The notes beneath the pieces were generated by a model. The model did no database searches. It saw only the letters and a list, made by a program, of their open reading frames with translations, and was not told the origin of the DNA. From contig CM059198.1 in NCBI GenBank assembly GCA_030323885.1, positions 10,950,462 through 11,014,461 of the forward strand: a DNA stretch of 64,000 bases, given 5' to 3'. Each line of letters begins with the position of its first letter. Position 1 is the first letter of the stretch. Position numbers and translations under genes: made by a program. Of this stretch, positions 40,699-50,560 are shown one piece after another. The DNA comes from Branchipolynoe longqiensis (taxonomy: Eukaryota > Annelida > Polychaeta > Phyllodocida > Polynoidae).

Positions 40699-41663
40699 AA
40701 CATAGAGGAAAGTGCTGTGGGAGCCTTTGAAATGGGCAAGTCACTCAGGTAATTAAACATCGCATTACTGGACCATGACCCGGCCCGCCTGAGATCGGCC
40801 AAGGGAAGATCTGCCATTACACACGCCTGAGCGGCTCCTCGTCTCAAGCTATGGAGCGTATAATGGGTTCTAGTGAGCACCTCCTGAGAGGCGGCTAAAT
40901 TCAGGACTCTAGTCAGGGCACGGGCCGTTAAATAATCACCCGAGGGAAGCACAAATGCTGGCGAATCCCTCGGGAGGGGGTTAAGCCTTATATAGTTCTT
41001 CCAGGCCGCTACTGGGCAACAGGGTGAGGCAGGCTTCACTGGAAGCGAGAAAATAAGAGGCGGGCTTGCACGAGAGCGGGTCTTAGTGGAATTGAACATA
41101 ACCAACAGAAAAGCATTTGACACCTGAACATCAGCGAGCATCAATGTATGTGACCCTATTCGCGATTCGGAATCCGAGGTAAGGTTACTTTTACGTACCA
41201 GGGTCATAAACCCGATTATTAATGCAGCAGTGAATACTGACGTATCCTCATTCATGTGAGTCAGAAATAAGACTATTCTTATGAGATCCGCGGGAGACAT
41301 CGGGAGAGCTCGTTCTACTACATGACAAGACCTACGGAGCAGACCCTTCCGGAGTGTTTTTAACTCATAGGAATTGAAAACATTAGAGGAACTTAACAAC
41401 GGGGCAATAACGGTCTTTATCGTACTCATATAGTTCTCAGCGGAACCTGGGGCTCTGAGCCGGGTAGAGAGATAGGTCCTGAATGCCAGGACATCGTACA
41501 GCGACGGGTTCGTAGGCGCGACACCGTGGTCCAAGCAGAAACGGACATACACTCGCACGTGTAGATTCCTGTTCTTACGAGTTCCGCCTGCCAAGGCTGC
41601 AGCATAGTTGTCAACCAGGCGTTGGTGCTCGACTACTGTGTAGCCTGGTGAGTAAAAAAGCAA
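40692..41663 (-). CDS. Ngaro-like tyrosine recombinase
   Basis: About 323 residues. The catalytic set of the phage-integrase superfamily is present: Arg157 (LVRKSN), Lys194 (STKTR), His271-x2-Arg274 (HSLRR), Trp297 and nucleophile Tyr305 (FNYLS). The N-terminal part (residues 10-115) is a core-binding helical domain. It would integrate the circular cDNA. The frame opens with TTG, not ATG, 30 bases after the RT/RNase H stop. Upstream in-frame sequence stays open into the RT ORF in a different frame. Expression by frameshift, reinitiation or splicing is therefore open. The junction contains GTAAGT on the minus strand followed by a T-rich tract and CACCAG, which looks like a ~40-base intron, although simple removal does not join the two frames. 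Confidence 0.9.
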   Translation of the reverse strand: MLFYSPGYTVVEHQRLVDNYAAALAGGTRKNRNLHVRVYVRFCLDHGVAPTNPSLYDVLAFRTYLSTRLRAPGSAENYMSTIKTVIAPLLSSSNVFNSYELKTLRKGLLRRSCHVVERALPMSPADLIRIVLFLTHMNEDTSVFTAALIIGFMTLVRKSNLTSDSESRIGSHTLMLADVQVSNAFLLVMFNSTKTRSRASPPLIFSLPVKPASPCCPVAAWKNYIRLNPLPRDSPAFVLPSGDYLTARALTRVLNLAASQEVLTRTHYTLHSLRRGAAQACVMADLPLADLRRAGSWSSNAMFNYLSDLPISKAPTALSSMLG

Positions 41664-41692
41664 AAAATAAAAAAGATTACTTACAGAAGACC

Positions 41693-44600
41693 TTACAGCT
41701 CGAAATCAATCAGCTCAAGGGAGGGAATGACCTGAATCTCTTGTAATCCCCTTACCTCTACCTCCCTAGCGGCTGTTACCCTTGCCTTCTCACTTAGAGG
41801 GGCCCTGCTCAGTGCATCCGCAAGAACCAGATCAGCTCCAGGCTTATACTTCACTATCAGTTCGCAGCTCTTTTTTGCCGCTATCAGCCAGAGTTGGCGG
41901 GCACAGGCGCACAGGAACAGGTCCCTGCCGGACCCGGAGGACAGGACTTGTTGGGATGTCATATTATCCGTGTTTACCACAATCACGAACTCATGAGGAC
42001 GGGAAGGGAGCAGGAAATTAAGCGCTACTACCAAATTGAATGCTTCCCGCTGTGCTATTATCGGGATCGCATTTCTTACCTCCTCTGAATACAGACACGA
42101 GTAATATTTCTCGTTCGAGAACGCTCCCCCTGCCTCCAACGTTGAATCACACTCTATTACCCATGAGGGAGGAGGGGCTGGAGGAAGGAGAACGACATTA
42201 TTGCAAGTACCTGCGAACCTTACAAACCACCCTACGTCCTTGAGGATCATGGGGTCGAAAACATGCTGGCCTACGTTCGGCGCCGCCCTGAGTGCCGCCA
42301 GCACCCTATTCATAAACCGGGTGGCAGGCCTGACACACTTTGCCACGTGCTGTAGCTTCCCTGCCAAGCTCTGGAGCTGTTTCCTCGAGGCTGTCGACCT
42401 CGCTCCCCAGTCCCGACACTCATCTAACACTTCTTGCAACTTAGCTTCTGGCAGTGTGAGGGACATTTTCAAGGTATCAATCTGGAACCCTAGCCACCCC
42501 ATGTCTTGTGCAGGAGGGAAACATTTCTCCAAAGCCAGTGACAAACCCAGCTCACTGGCGAGCTGAAAGAAATAGTGATAAGCCTCCCCCGCTCTCTCCC
42601 TAGTTAGTTCAACCCCAATGAAATCATCTATATAACACAGAGCAAAAAACCCTTTCACCCTTAGTAGCCAAACTACGGCTCTAGTCATCCGGGCACAGGC
42701 CAAAGGAGACGTCCTGCAACCAAAGGGGGGAGCTAAGTCTACATAATACTGAGAACCCACCATTAAACCAAGTAGAGGCGTAGAAAGGGGGCATACCCGC
42801 AGCTGCCTATAAGCTCTGGAAAGATCTGCCGACCACAACCAGGCCCCTGAACCCAACTGTACCAACCGATCTGTCAGCGTAGTCACGGAGGGCAAGGAAA
42901 ATGAGAACGGCTGCCCTTGAAAGAACCCCCTCTTTATCCCAGCATTCACACTCTTTCCCAGCGGAAAACTAAGGTCTAAGATAACCCTACGACTCAGTGA
43001 ATTTTTCTTCGGGCGGGTCATTAGGGGACTAATCTGAAACCACGGCTCAAATGGTTGTAACACGAGTGGACCCAACATGGCTTTTGCACTACATTCTTTC
43101 TCTAAGAAACTCGTAATATGGCAGTCGGTTTCAGCATTCGCTGCATGATTTACCAACGTTGGCGTCGGTGTATGACTTGCTGTATAGTCTATGGGCCACC
43201 CGTATGCTAAGAAATCGACTACCTGGCTATCCGGATAGTCTACCAAGTACGCCCTCCATGCGGGAATGATCAAGTCTGAAGGAAGCAGCACCTTTCCTGA
43301 CAGATAATTCGGTAGCGCAGTTTCCCTTACCAGGTCATACGTCTTCAAAAACTCAATACTCGTCCACAACGCTGCCGGCACTGCGACAGGCCACAACTCA
43401 CACAGAAGGGATCTATACTCATACGGGGAAGGGGGAGCCTTACACCTATGTTGACTTGAGCCTGGGTATAGACTCAAAAAATCCGAACTCGTATTAAAGC
43501 AATCGTACTCTATTTCTACCGGCACCTGTCCTGCATACGAAGGCTCAACATTTTTACCTACACCCACCGGGAAAGGTGCAACCACTATTGGAATATCGGT
43601 GTCAGTCAACACCGGCTGAGTGTCAACGGCACCTATGGCCGGCGGATCCACAAGTAGGTCAACCACCCCCTCCCCCCGCCCAGCCGGGCAAGGGGCGGCG
43701 ACCCACTGCCGTACCTGCGACTGTGACCCAGTTTCAGAACAAGGCACAGCTGACAACAGACTAGGCGAATGTAAACACAGAGACTCAAGCGGTCGTTGTA
43801 CCGACCCACCTACAGTAGAATTACGCGTTACTGACTCAATTACGGGAACATGAAAGTTTTTAACTCTATCGCTGCTTACTAGCATACATGGGACCACAGG
43901 TGAATTTCCACTCAACAACACATCAGTAACAATCGGCTTCGCACTTACAGCAGCGGGTTGAGCAGTCGGCTTGTCAGAGCCCTTTCTGTCATAGAAGGAC
44001 CTACGCTTCAAGCAGTCCTGCTCTTTATGCCAGTGTACTCTTTTCAGTCGGTAAGCACACCACGCACACACGTGAAGCATCTTTGCCGGGGGAGCACCGT
44101 GGGTCGCCGCAAACCCGCAGTCCCTCCCCCAGTTCCAGTTGATGCAGGGTCTGCCGTCGGTTTCCTTGTTGTACTCCGTCCTAGAGTTTATCGGCAACAC
44201 ACCTCCCACCTGAGCTGGGGAGGCCACCGCCTGAGACTGAACTGCTACAAACGGCGGAACATAAGCAGACACTGGGTGATACACATGGGGAGACACAGTC
44301 CTACCCGCCGCCGTACAAATGTCCCTCTGAAGCTCTTTCAGTGCACCTGCATCCTCCCACCCTCTCGGGAGGCGACCCTCAGAAATTAGTTTAAACACCC
44401 GCTCCGACCAGTGGCGACAAACCGGCCACTCCCATAGCGTCGCCATATGGGCCAACTGTTGTTCATGATTAAAAATATGAGGCGGCCAAGATGGCGGTAG
44501 TGACGGCAACGTGGCCAGCGTACGCAGGGCGCCAAAATACTCTGGCCAGGTAGCTTCCCCTTGAGAAATAGTCTTAAACGACTCACCACGAGTTATGAAC

Positions 44601-45208
44601 AAATGCGGCAAGAAACCAGTACCTTTCGGCTTGCGAAATGAAGACACCGGGTCCAACAGGATATCGGCAATGGCCGCCGCTGCCTGCTGAGCTCGTCCCT
44701 CCATTCCTGCCTGTGGCCTGGTGACAGTGACAGTGGGTCCTGCCGGCTGAAGCACCTCTGCGAGGTAGTAGTCTGACGCCTCCCTCGGGGACTGCGCCTT
44801 CTGCCAGGCCGACTCGGGCGCTGGTGTTGGTGGCAACACTATAGGAAGCCGCTCAGGTTGGCGCGGCAACTCTGGTGAAGAAAATGACGGGTTACATTGT
44901 TGCGACACATACTGTGACTGACCTGGGAGCGGGCGCGGAGGCGCAGCAACGGTTTCCAGAACGTTCACCCGTGTCGCCAAGTCCTGCGTGACCTTTAACA
45001 CCTCTCGCTGCAGTTCCAGAACCGTCGCCATATCTGACTGGGTTGCCACACCCTGCTGTGAATTCACCGGAGAGGTTGCGGGTGACAGCTGGCCGACTTG
45101 CGCTGTAAACCGAGCTTGTGACAAAAGCGACCTGGCAGCACGACGCAAGGACTCTCGCCGGAGCTGCGGTTTCCGCGGCGGTCGACCCACTTTCTTCTTC
45201 GGCGGCAT
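41693..45208 (-). CDS. Ngaro-like gag + reverse transcriptase + RNase H polyprotein
   Basis: 1171 residues from the ATG at 45208 (MPPKKKVGRPP). That start is chosen because the related decayed copy starts with a similar basic segment. Upstream codons to 45349 lie in the A1 repeat. The region 1-380 is gag with a zinc finger (C355, C364, H370, C381, C384, H392/H394, C399) and a long proline-rich linker. RT spans about 630-920: TRPKKNSLSRRVILDLSF, SADLSRAYRQL, and CYIDDF with the Asp pair at 861-862. RNase H follows at about 1013-1140, with acidic residues D1021 (ECDS), E1055, D1081 (NTDN) and D1131 (LADALS). The polyprotein binds the RNA, copies it and degrades the template. No stops or frameshifts. 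Confidence 0.93.
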   Translation of the reverse strand: MPPKKKVGRPPRKPQLRRESLRRAARSLLSQARFTAQVGQLSPATSPVNSQQGVATQSDMATVLELQREVLKVTQDLATRVNVLETVAAPPRPLPGQSQYVSQQCNPSFSSPELPRQPERLPIVLPPTPAPESAWQKAQSPREASDYYLAEVLQPAGPTVTVTRPQAGMEGRAQQAAAAIADILLDPVSSFRKPKGTGFLPHLFITRGESFKTISQGEATWPEYFGALRTLATLPSLPPSWPPHIFNHEQQLAHMATLWEWPVCRHWSERVFKLISEGRLPRGWEDAGALKELQRDICTAAGRTVSPHVYHPVSAYVPPFVAVQSQAVASPAQVGGVLPINSRTEYNKETDGRPCINWNWGRDCGFAATHGAPPAKMLHVCAWCAYRLKRVHWHKEQDCLKRRSFYDRKGSDKPTAQPAAVSAKPIVTDVLLSGNSPVVPCMLVSSDRVKNFHVPVIESVTRNSTVGGSVQRPLESLCLHSPSLLSAVPCSETGSQSQVRQWVAAPCPAGRGEGVVDLLVDPPAIGAVDTQPVLTDTDIPIVVAPFPVGVGKNVEPSYAGQVPVEIEYDCFNTSSDFLSLYPGSSQHRCKAPPSPYEYRSLLCELWPVAVPAALWTSIEFLKTYDLVRETALPNYLSGKVLLPSDLIIPAWRAYLVDYPDSQVVDFLAYGWPIDYTASHTPTPTLVNHAANAETDCHITSFLEKECSAKAMLGPLVLQPFEPWFQISPLMTRPKKNSLSRRVILDLSFPLGKSVNAGIKRGFFQGQPFSFSLPSVTTLTDRLVQLGSGAWLWSADLSRAYRQLRVCPLSTPLLGLMVGSQYYVDLAPPFGCRTSPLACARMTRAVVWLLRVKGFFALCYIDDFIGVELTRERAGEAYHYFFQLASELGLSLALEKCFPPAQDMGWLGFQIDTLKMSLTLPEAKLQEVLDECRDWGARSTASRKQLQSLAGKLQHVAKCVRPATRFMNRVLAALRAAPNVGQHVFDPMILKDVGWFVRFAGTCNNVVLLPPAPPPSWVIECDSTLEAGGAFSNEKYYSCLYSEEVRNAIPIIAQREAFNLVVALNFLLPSRPHEFVIVVNTDNMTSQQVLSSGSGRDLFLCACARQLWLIAAKKSCELIVKYKPGADLVLADALSRAPLSEKARVTAAREVEVRGLQEIQVIPSLELIDFEL

Positions 45209-45235
45209 CTCGAACCTGTGTAAGTAGAGAGACAA

Positions 45236-45372
45236 AAATTTGACGTTGCTAGTTTGAAAGCTGGGAGAGAAGTGGCCGGGGAGAAAGAGGCCGGAAGTCA
45301 GGTGGGGAAAAAGGAGGTCAGTTCTTTGCCTCGTGCGTGAATTAAACATGTTGCCTCACCAACATGCCTAAT
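45236..45372 (-). repeat. A1 repeat of the Ngaro-like element
   Basis: 137 bp at the 5' end of the element, paired with A2. On the element strand a TCTCTCTACTTACACAG tract ends 8 bases before the gag ATG and resembles a 3' splice site. Confidence 0.92.
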
Positions 45373-46230
45373 GTTAAATTTCTTATCATTTTTCAACTTT
45401 AACTGAATCAGACCTTTGATGTACAATTCTCGCTCATATTGCAACATTTAACTGACATGAGAGTTCTGATGTGAAACGTCCACTCACTGTTCACCGTCTC
45501 GTCGACGTCAAACTTGCTATGTACAATTGCCATCCATGTCTCATCACACATCAGACGTTAAGAAAGGTGAGTAATGTCCAATAATACTCCCTTGTTGCAG
45601 CAACACATGTTTAATGAGTGCACTAGTCTCTGGTGTGTGTATATATAATAATATTAATATGTATATAATATATATAATGTATATATAATATATATAATGT
45701 ATATATAATATATATATAATGATATACACAGGGTCAAAAGTAGGCAAGTGCTTTGGTATTGAAAATGATATTTTCATCGGATTCATGTAGGTTTAAAACT
45801 CAGCCAATCAGATCTGCCACTCAGCTCGCCGATATCACGTGTTCAGGCCAACCAGCATTTAGCCGACGTCATGGTCACCCGGCTGAACAGTGACGTCAGC
45901 AGACCATGACATTGAGCCGCTTTATCACTTAGCGTCACCACTGCTGTCATGTCAGACAAACAGACCAAACCTGCTGAGGCGACGTCATGTGCATGACTTG
46001 ACTGCAGGCATGCGGATGTGCGGACAATGGAAATAACAGTCGCGAATGTCGCCCATTGTATGACATGTCCATAGCCGTAGCTAGGAATTGATGCTTGGCT
46101 GTGCAGATTTGTTTTGGTAGGGGGAAGATTTGTTTGGGGAAAGCAGGTAAATTCTTAGAATGTACGAGTGTCAACAGTGCGAAGCGAGACACTAGGGCTT
46201 TTTTGGGGTATGCCTCCCCCCATCTCCTAG
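45373..46230. other. No gene; AT microsatellite at 45640-45735
   Basis: Intergenic. 45640-45735 is a run of TATATAATG/TATATAATATA words. 45800-45950 has repeated GACGTCA and CAGC words but nothing recognised. Confidence 0.6.
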
Positions 46231-46234
46231 GAAA

Positions 46235-46530
46235 TTTGTGAGATCGGGGGATCCGAACACATGGATTCGTGGGTTCGAACCCCGGTCGTGTCAAACCAAA
46301 TACTTGAAATTGTCACTTCCTAACCAGGCGCTCGGCATTATTATGATAGGGCTAGGACTGGTTGGCTCAGTGTCAGGATAATGTGACTGAGTGGGATATC
46401 AGGATATCTCACTGGGCCTGGGCTCCCAGTGGGGCAGCACTATAAAGTCGCCATAAGTGCGCACTACACAAGTCGGTACCCGTCCTGATATGACCTTAGA
46501 TGTTGCTAGGACGTGAAACAACAAACCTAG
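46235..46530 (+). mobile_element. tRNA-derived SINE, plus strand
   Basis: B-box-like GGTTCGAACCCCGG at about 46271. The body runs GGACTGGTTGGCTCAGTGTC, GAGTGGGATATCAGGATATC, CAGTGGGGCAGCACTATAAA, AGTGCGCACTAC and TATGACCTTAGATGTTGC. It ends near ACAACAAAC. The head start is uncertain. Confidence 0.8.
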
Positions 46531-46892
46531 GACATTCTGAAATCTAGAGGTTCTGAAATGCCATTTGCAGCCATGTTAGGGCGTTTATTTTGTTAGCAGG
46601 AGGATGGTAGGCTGATTGTTATAATCTGCTCTACTTTAAGTTTAAGTAACTTTCATTTGGAATGCTAACTTTTAAAATGTTTGAAATGCAAAATGCAAAA
46701 TGAATTTTGGCAAGTTTTTCAACCTTGACACCATAGGCTGCCGCAGTAACAGCTTCGATTAAGTTGACCCAATATCCACTTCTATGCAGCAACAAATCCT
46801 TAACAAGTGCAGAAATATATAATTTGCATATCTAGAACCACATCGAGATAATTGCTTTGTTTTTGAAAATTTGATCTTTCCATCAGACTATG

Positions 46893-47548
46893 CAGCTTTA
46901 ACCATTTAGTGCAGCTTTAACCATTCAGTGCAGCTTTAACCATTTTGTGTGGCTTGAACCATTTAGTTATGCTTTAACCATTTAGTGCAGCTTTAGCCAT
47001 TTAGTGCAGCTTTAGCCATTTAGTACATGTAGCTTTAACCATTTAGAGTGGCTTTAACCATTTCATGCGCCTTTAACCATTTAGTGCATGTTTAACCATT
47101 TAGCGGAGCTTTAACCAGTTTGTGTGGCTTTAGCCATTTAGTGCAGTGTTAATCATTTAGTGCAGCTTTAACCATTTAGTGCAGCTTTAACCAATTGGTG
47201 CAGCTTTAAGCATTTAGTGCAGCTTCAACCATTTAGTGCACATTTAAGCATTTAGTGCAGCTTTAAACATTTAGTACAGCTTCAAGCATTTAGTGCAGCT
47301 TTAACCATTTACTGTACCATTAACCATTTAGTGCAGCTTTAACCAGTTGGTGCAGCGTTAACCATTTAGTGCAGCTTCAACCATTTAGTGCAGCTTTAAG
47401 CATTTAGTGTGGCTTTAACCATTTAGTACAGCTTCAAGCATTTAGTGCAGCTTTAACCATTTAGTGCAGCTTTAGCCGTTTAGTGCGGCTTTAACCATTT
47501 AGTGCAGCTATAACCAATTAGTGCAACTTTAACTATTTAGTGCGTAAA
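46893..47548. repeat. 19-bp minisatellite, about 34 copies
   Basis: The unit AGTGCAGCTTTAACCATTT is repeated head to tail with point variants (GTGTGG, GTACAG, AAGCATTT, CTTCAACC). The array is bordered by ordinary AT-rich sequence. No coding potential. Confidence 0.95.
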
Positions 47549-48191
47549 TATGATTATAACAATCAACTTATATTCATCGAATGAAAATAGCCTCAGCTCT
47601 AAATACATTAAAACTTATTAGATGAGAATTATAACCTGCTCTATATTAATTCAGAGTAACACCTTTGATAACTCGATAACTTCGCAGACATTTGGATTAA
47701 AAGATGCAAAATAATTTGTTGTGTGTTCACTCCAATTGAGAGCAGCAAATGCAATGCGCCATTAATATGTTAACTAAGTGACATTGTCACATTGTAAAAT
47801 TGAACCTTGTTAGCAGCTCAATTCTTTTGGAGTTCATCAACTCTTAGAAGTACTGATACATTGATGTACTTATAATATCAGTTGCTATTGTGATAGGTTC
47901 CAAAGAAAAATAAAACCCCAATTCAGATTAATATTACCTCCTTTATCCTATACAGTTCTCAGAAGGAGTTGTATTTAAATACAAACATTGTAGTAAGGTG
48001 ACTATACCAGCCCAGAAACCAATCTTACATTAACTGATTAACTTAAAGTTTATAATACATTGCTAGAACAAATCTGCAATTGAAATCTTTACCTGGAATC
48101 AGATACTTCCATGCATAATCAGCCTTGTTACTTTACAAAACAGCAATATTACCTGTTATTGATTATAGTGAGGGACCGGTTATTGATTATG
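47549..48191. other. No recognisable gene
   Basis: AT-rich intergenic sequence. A short direct repeat (GGTTATTGATTATnnGAGGGAC) lies just before the LTR-like repeat at 48192. Confidence 0.5.
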
Positions 48192-48378
48192 CGAGGGACT
48201 GACCCCACCATGTGCCGGGGGCGGTCACGTGGCCACTGGTGTGGGCGGTTACTGAATAAACAAGTCAGTTGTTGAACGAGACTCAATGCGTTCGGGTTGG
48301 TCACTACACTACACATATATGCAAGGATTTCACGTGCATATATATAAATACATATATATATATATACACCGTATATGT
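48192..48378 (+). repeat. Direct repeat, left copy, flanking a LINE fragment
   Basis: CGAGGGACTGACCCCACCAT to CACCGTATATGT, about 187 bp. It is nearly identical to 49031-49242 except for the length of a TA run. It contains an E-box CACGTG, AATAAA and an ATATAT tract. It could be the 5' end of a LINE-like element or an LTR. Confidence 0.8.
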
Positions 48379-49030
48379 ACTATAATGTATTCACCCGGCA
48401 ACAAGAAATTAAATTACAATGGCTGCAGAACAGATCACTCAGAATAATATTCAAAGGAAAAATATTAGGCATGCAGGAAATGCACGAAAGGGCAAAGATC
48501 AATCTCTTTAACACAAGAAGGGATGTCCACTTACTAACACTAATGTACAAAGGAGCAAGGGATCCACAATACATAGAGGAAAAATACAGAGCTACAAGGG
48601 CAGGTAATAGCATACTCCTCCGAGTTCCGCAACCAGCCACCAATAAATTAACAGAAGCACTGATCTTTGTAGGTAGCCGAATGTGGAATAACCTACCTAA
48701 CTAGATTAGAAACCTGAACACATATAGGATTTAAATTTGTTGTCAGAACGCACCTAAATTGGCCAGGCCGAAAGACAATAAGATAAAGAAACAATTGAAT
48801 GCACAACCAGAGCTGTGTCCACTGTGGTCCCACCGTCCAGTACGCCCTGCCTGCTGGCCTACCCCTCCCAATAGTCCCTTCCCACCAACGTCGGGATTCC
48901 TCATTCCTCACACTTGTAGCCTTATGGTCGGAACACCAATGCTACAGTGCTGACAAAAGATATATATGAATCATATTCATTTACCCAAAAAAACTTAAAT
49001 TTGTACATATTGTAAGAGATGTAAGTTATC
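48379..49030 (+). pseudogene. LINE reverse-transcriptase C-terminal fragment
   Basis: The frame 48375-48704 includes LQWLQNRSLRIIFKG, RRDVHLLTLMYKGARD, LRVPQPATNKLTEALIFVGS and RMWNNLP. This is the C-terminal tail typical of Jockey/CR1-group LINE ORF2 proteins (compare WNSIPVEIRN in the LINE at 5361). It is followed by a ~300-base 3' region ending TTGTACATATTGTAAG. The rest of ORF2 is absent, so this is a 5'-deleted remnant from a different family than the LINE at 4943. Confidence 0.75.
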
Positions 49031-49190
49031 CGAGGGACTGACCCCACCATGTGCCGGGGGGCGGTCACGTGGCCACTGGTGTGGGCGGTTACTGAATAAA
49101 CAAGTCAGTCGTTGAACGAGACTCAATGGGTTCGGGTTGGTCACTGCACTACACATATATGCAAGCATTTCACGTGCATATATATAAATA

Positions 49191-49233
<43 letters not shown>

Positions 49234-49242
49234 CGTATATGT
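49031..49242 (+). repeat. Direct repeat, right copy
   Basis: Second copy of the 48192-48378 sequence with a longer (TA)n tract (49190-49229). Confidence 0.8.
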
Positions 49243-49594
49243 CCCAATAGATGCACACTGCACGAGTGTAGACACATGGATGCGGGTCTATTCAAAGTTA
49301 GAGAGAATTTCATGGATTTGTTTTTACCGTTCCTCTGAAATAAAGGAAGGGGGGGGGGGGCGCCTATAGCTTTCGACCAGAGAATGCTCGATCGCCCCGC
49401 CTGCTGGAAATATAGCGGCCTGGGTGACTCGCCTTTGCACTCAGGTAGGCAAACAACTGCGGGTCACCACCGAGCTGGCGCGAGCACTAACATCACCCTC
49501 ACTCTAAGCAATGATACAGTAGACTGGACATTTCTATTTAATTGTATTATGAAACTGGTTTCTCAGTACTTCTAGACCGGACGCAATGTCCCAA
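49243..49594. other. No recognisable gene
   Basis: Contains a G11 run near 49350. Nothing else is recognised. Confidence 0.5.
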
Positions 49595-49599
49595 TCAAT

Positions 49600-49857
49600 A
49601 CGTGCAGAAAGTCAGGAGTTCGATACAAAATTGATATTTGTTGCTATCTAGCGCGGTGCTCGACATTACTAGGATAAGGCAAGGCCTGGTTAGCTAAGTA
49701 TCAGGATAATGTGAGTGGGAAATTTGGTCATGGTTCTGCCGACCTGGTGTCCCAGTGGGGCAGCACTATAAAGTTGCGATGAGTGCGCACAGCCACAAGT
49801 CGGTATCCATCCTGATATGACCTTAGGTGTTGCCAGGATGGAAAACTAACAAACAAA
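49600..49857 (+). mobile_element. SINE copy, plus strand (diverged head)
   Basis: AGTTCGATACAAAATTGA as B-box remnant. The body runs GGTTAGCTAAGTATCAGGAT, CCAGTGGGGCAGCACTATAA, GATGAGTGCGCAC, CACAAGTCGGTATCC and TATGACCTTAGGTGTTGCC. It ends in an ACAAACAAAAC tail. Confidence 0.8.
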
Positions 49858-50164
49858 ACAGTACTTCTTGAGAATGCTGGACAGATTTAGCCCATTGTGG
49901 TGCACCCTACATGTGCATGCATTGTTTTGTAACGCGCTGCCCAATCTTGCCTGCCAATCATGGTTTTGCATCTGCCATGGAGATGTCTGATTCAAGCTAT
50001 CTGAGTTTTCCATCGAGATATATGTCCACGTGCAGAGCGATGTACAGCTCACATGCTGCGCACGCTGTCACCAGTTGATGTTAATTAAAAGATAACTTAA
50101 TTCATGTTTAAATGAGCGTTGTTGTGTTCTCACTTAGAAGTTAGAAGCACCACCTACATTTAGA

Positions 50165-50335
50165 CACTTCCGCTGCAAGGGTATACCGACTTGTGACAGT
50201 TCGCACTCATTGGAACTTTCTAGTGCTGTTTTACTGAACGTCTGTGCCACCTGTACCATGGCCCGATATCCCACTCAGTCATATTATCTCAATGCTGGGC
50301 AACCCACTCCTATCTATAGGAGGCAACCTGCATTT
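50165..50335 (-). repeat. SINE body fragment, minus strand
   Basis: Plus-strand TACCGACTTGTGACAGTTCG, ACTCATTGGAACTTTCTAGT and GGCCCGATATCCCACTCAGT are the reverse complement of the SINE body. No head is seen. Confidence 0.65.
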
Positions 50336-50449
50336 CTGAATCAACCCAGCAGGATGCATACCTTGATGTATGCACGTTTATTTTGTTCAAACGAGAGATA
50401 CATTTGATTTATTATAAAAAAGGTGATCATTCTTGAAATAGCTGTTTGC

Positions 50450-50560
50450 TCGTTGGTGTTTTACACCCTGGCAACACCTAAAGTACTCTTTAGATGGGCA
50501 CCGACTTGTGATACTCACGGTGACTTTGGGAGACCAGGCCGCCTGTAATAAAACTGCAAT
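50450..50560 (-). repeat. SINE 3' fragment, minus strand
   Basis: TTTTACACCCTGGCAACACC, then GCACCGACTTGTGA and CTCACGGTGACTTTGGGAGA, reverse complement of the SINE tail. Short and diverged. Confidence 0.5.

Larger units (their letters stand above)
39918..45372 (-). mobile_element. Ngaro-like tyrosine-recombinase retrotransposon, near intact, with split direct repeats
   Basis: On the minus strand the order is A1 (45372-45236), gag-RT-RNase H (45208-41693), tyrosine recombinase (to 40692), B1 (40698-40393), A2 (40392-40256), B2 (40228-39921). A1 and A2 are 137 bp, B1 and B2 about 307 bp, and each pair is nearly identical. This A1-ORFs-B1-A2-B2 layout is the hallmark of Ngaro-type elements, which integrate by recombinase without target duplications. 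The near identity of the repeats and the unbroken ORFs suggest a young insertion. Confidence 0.93.
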
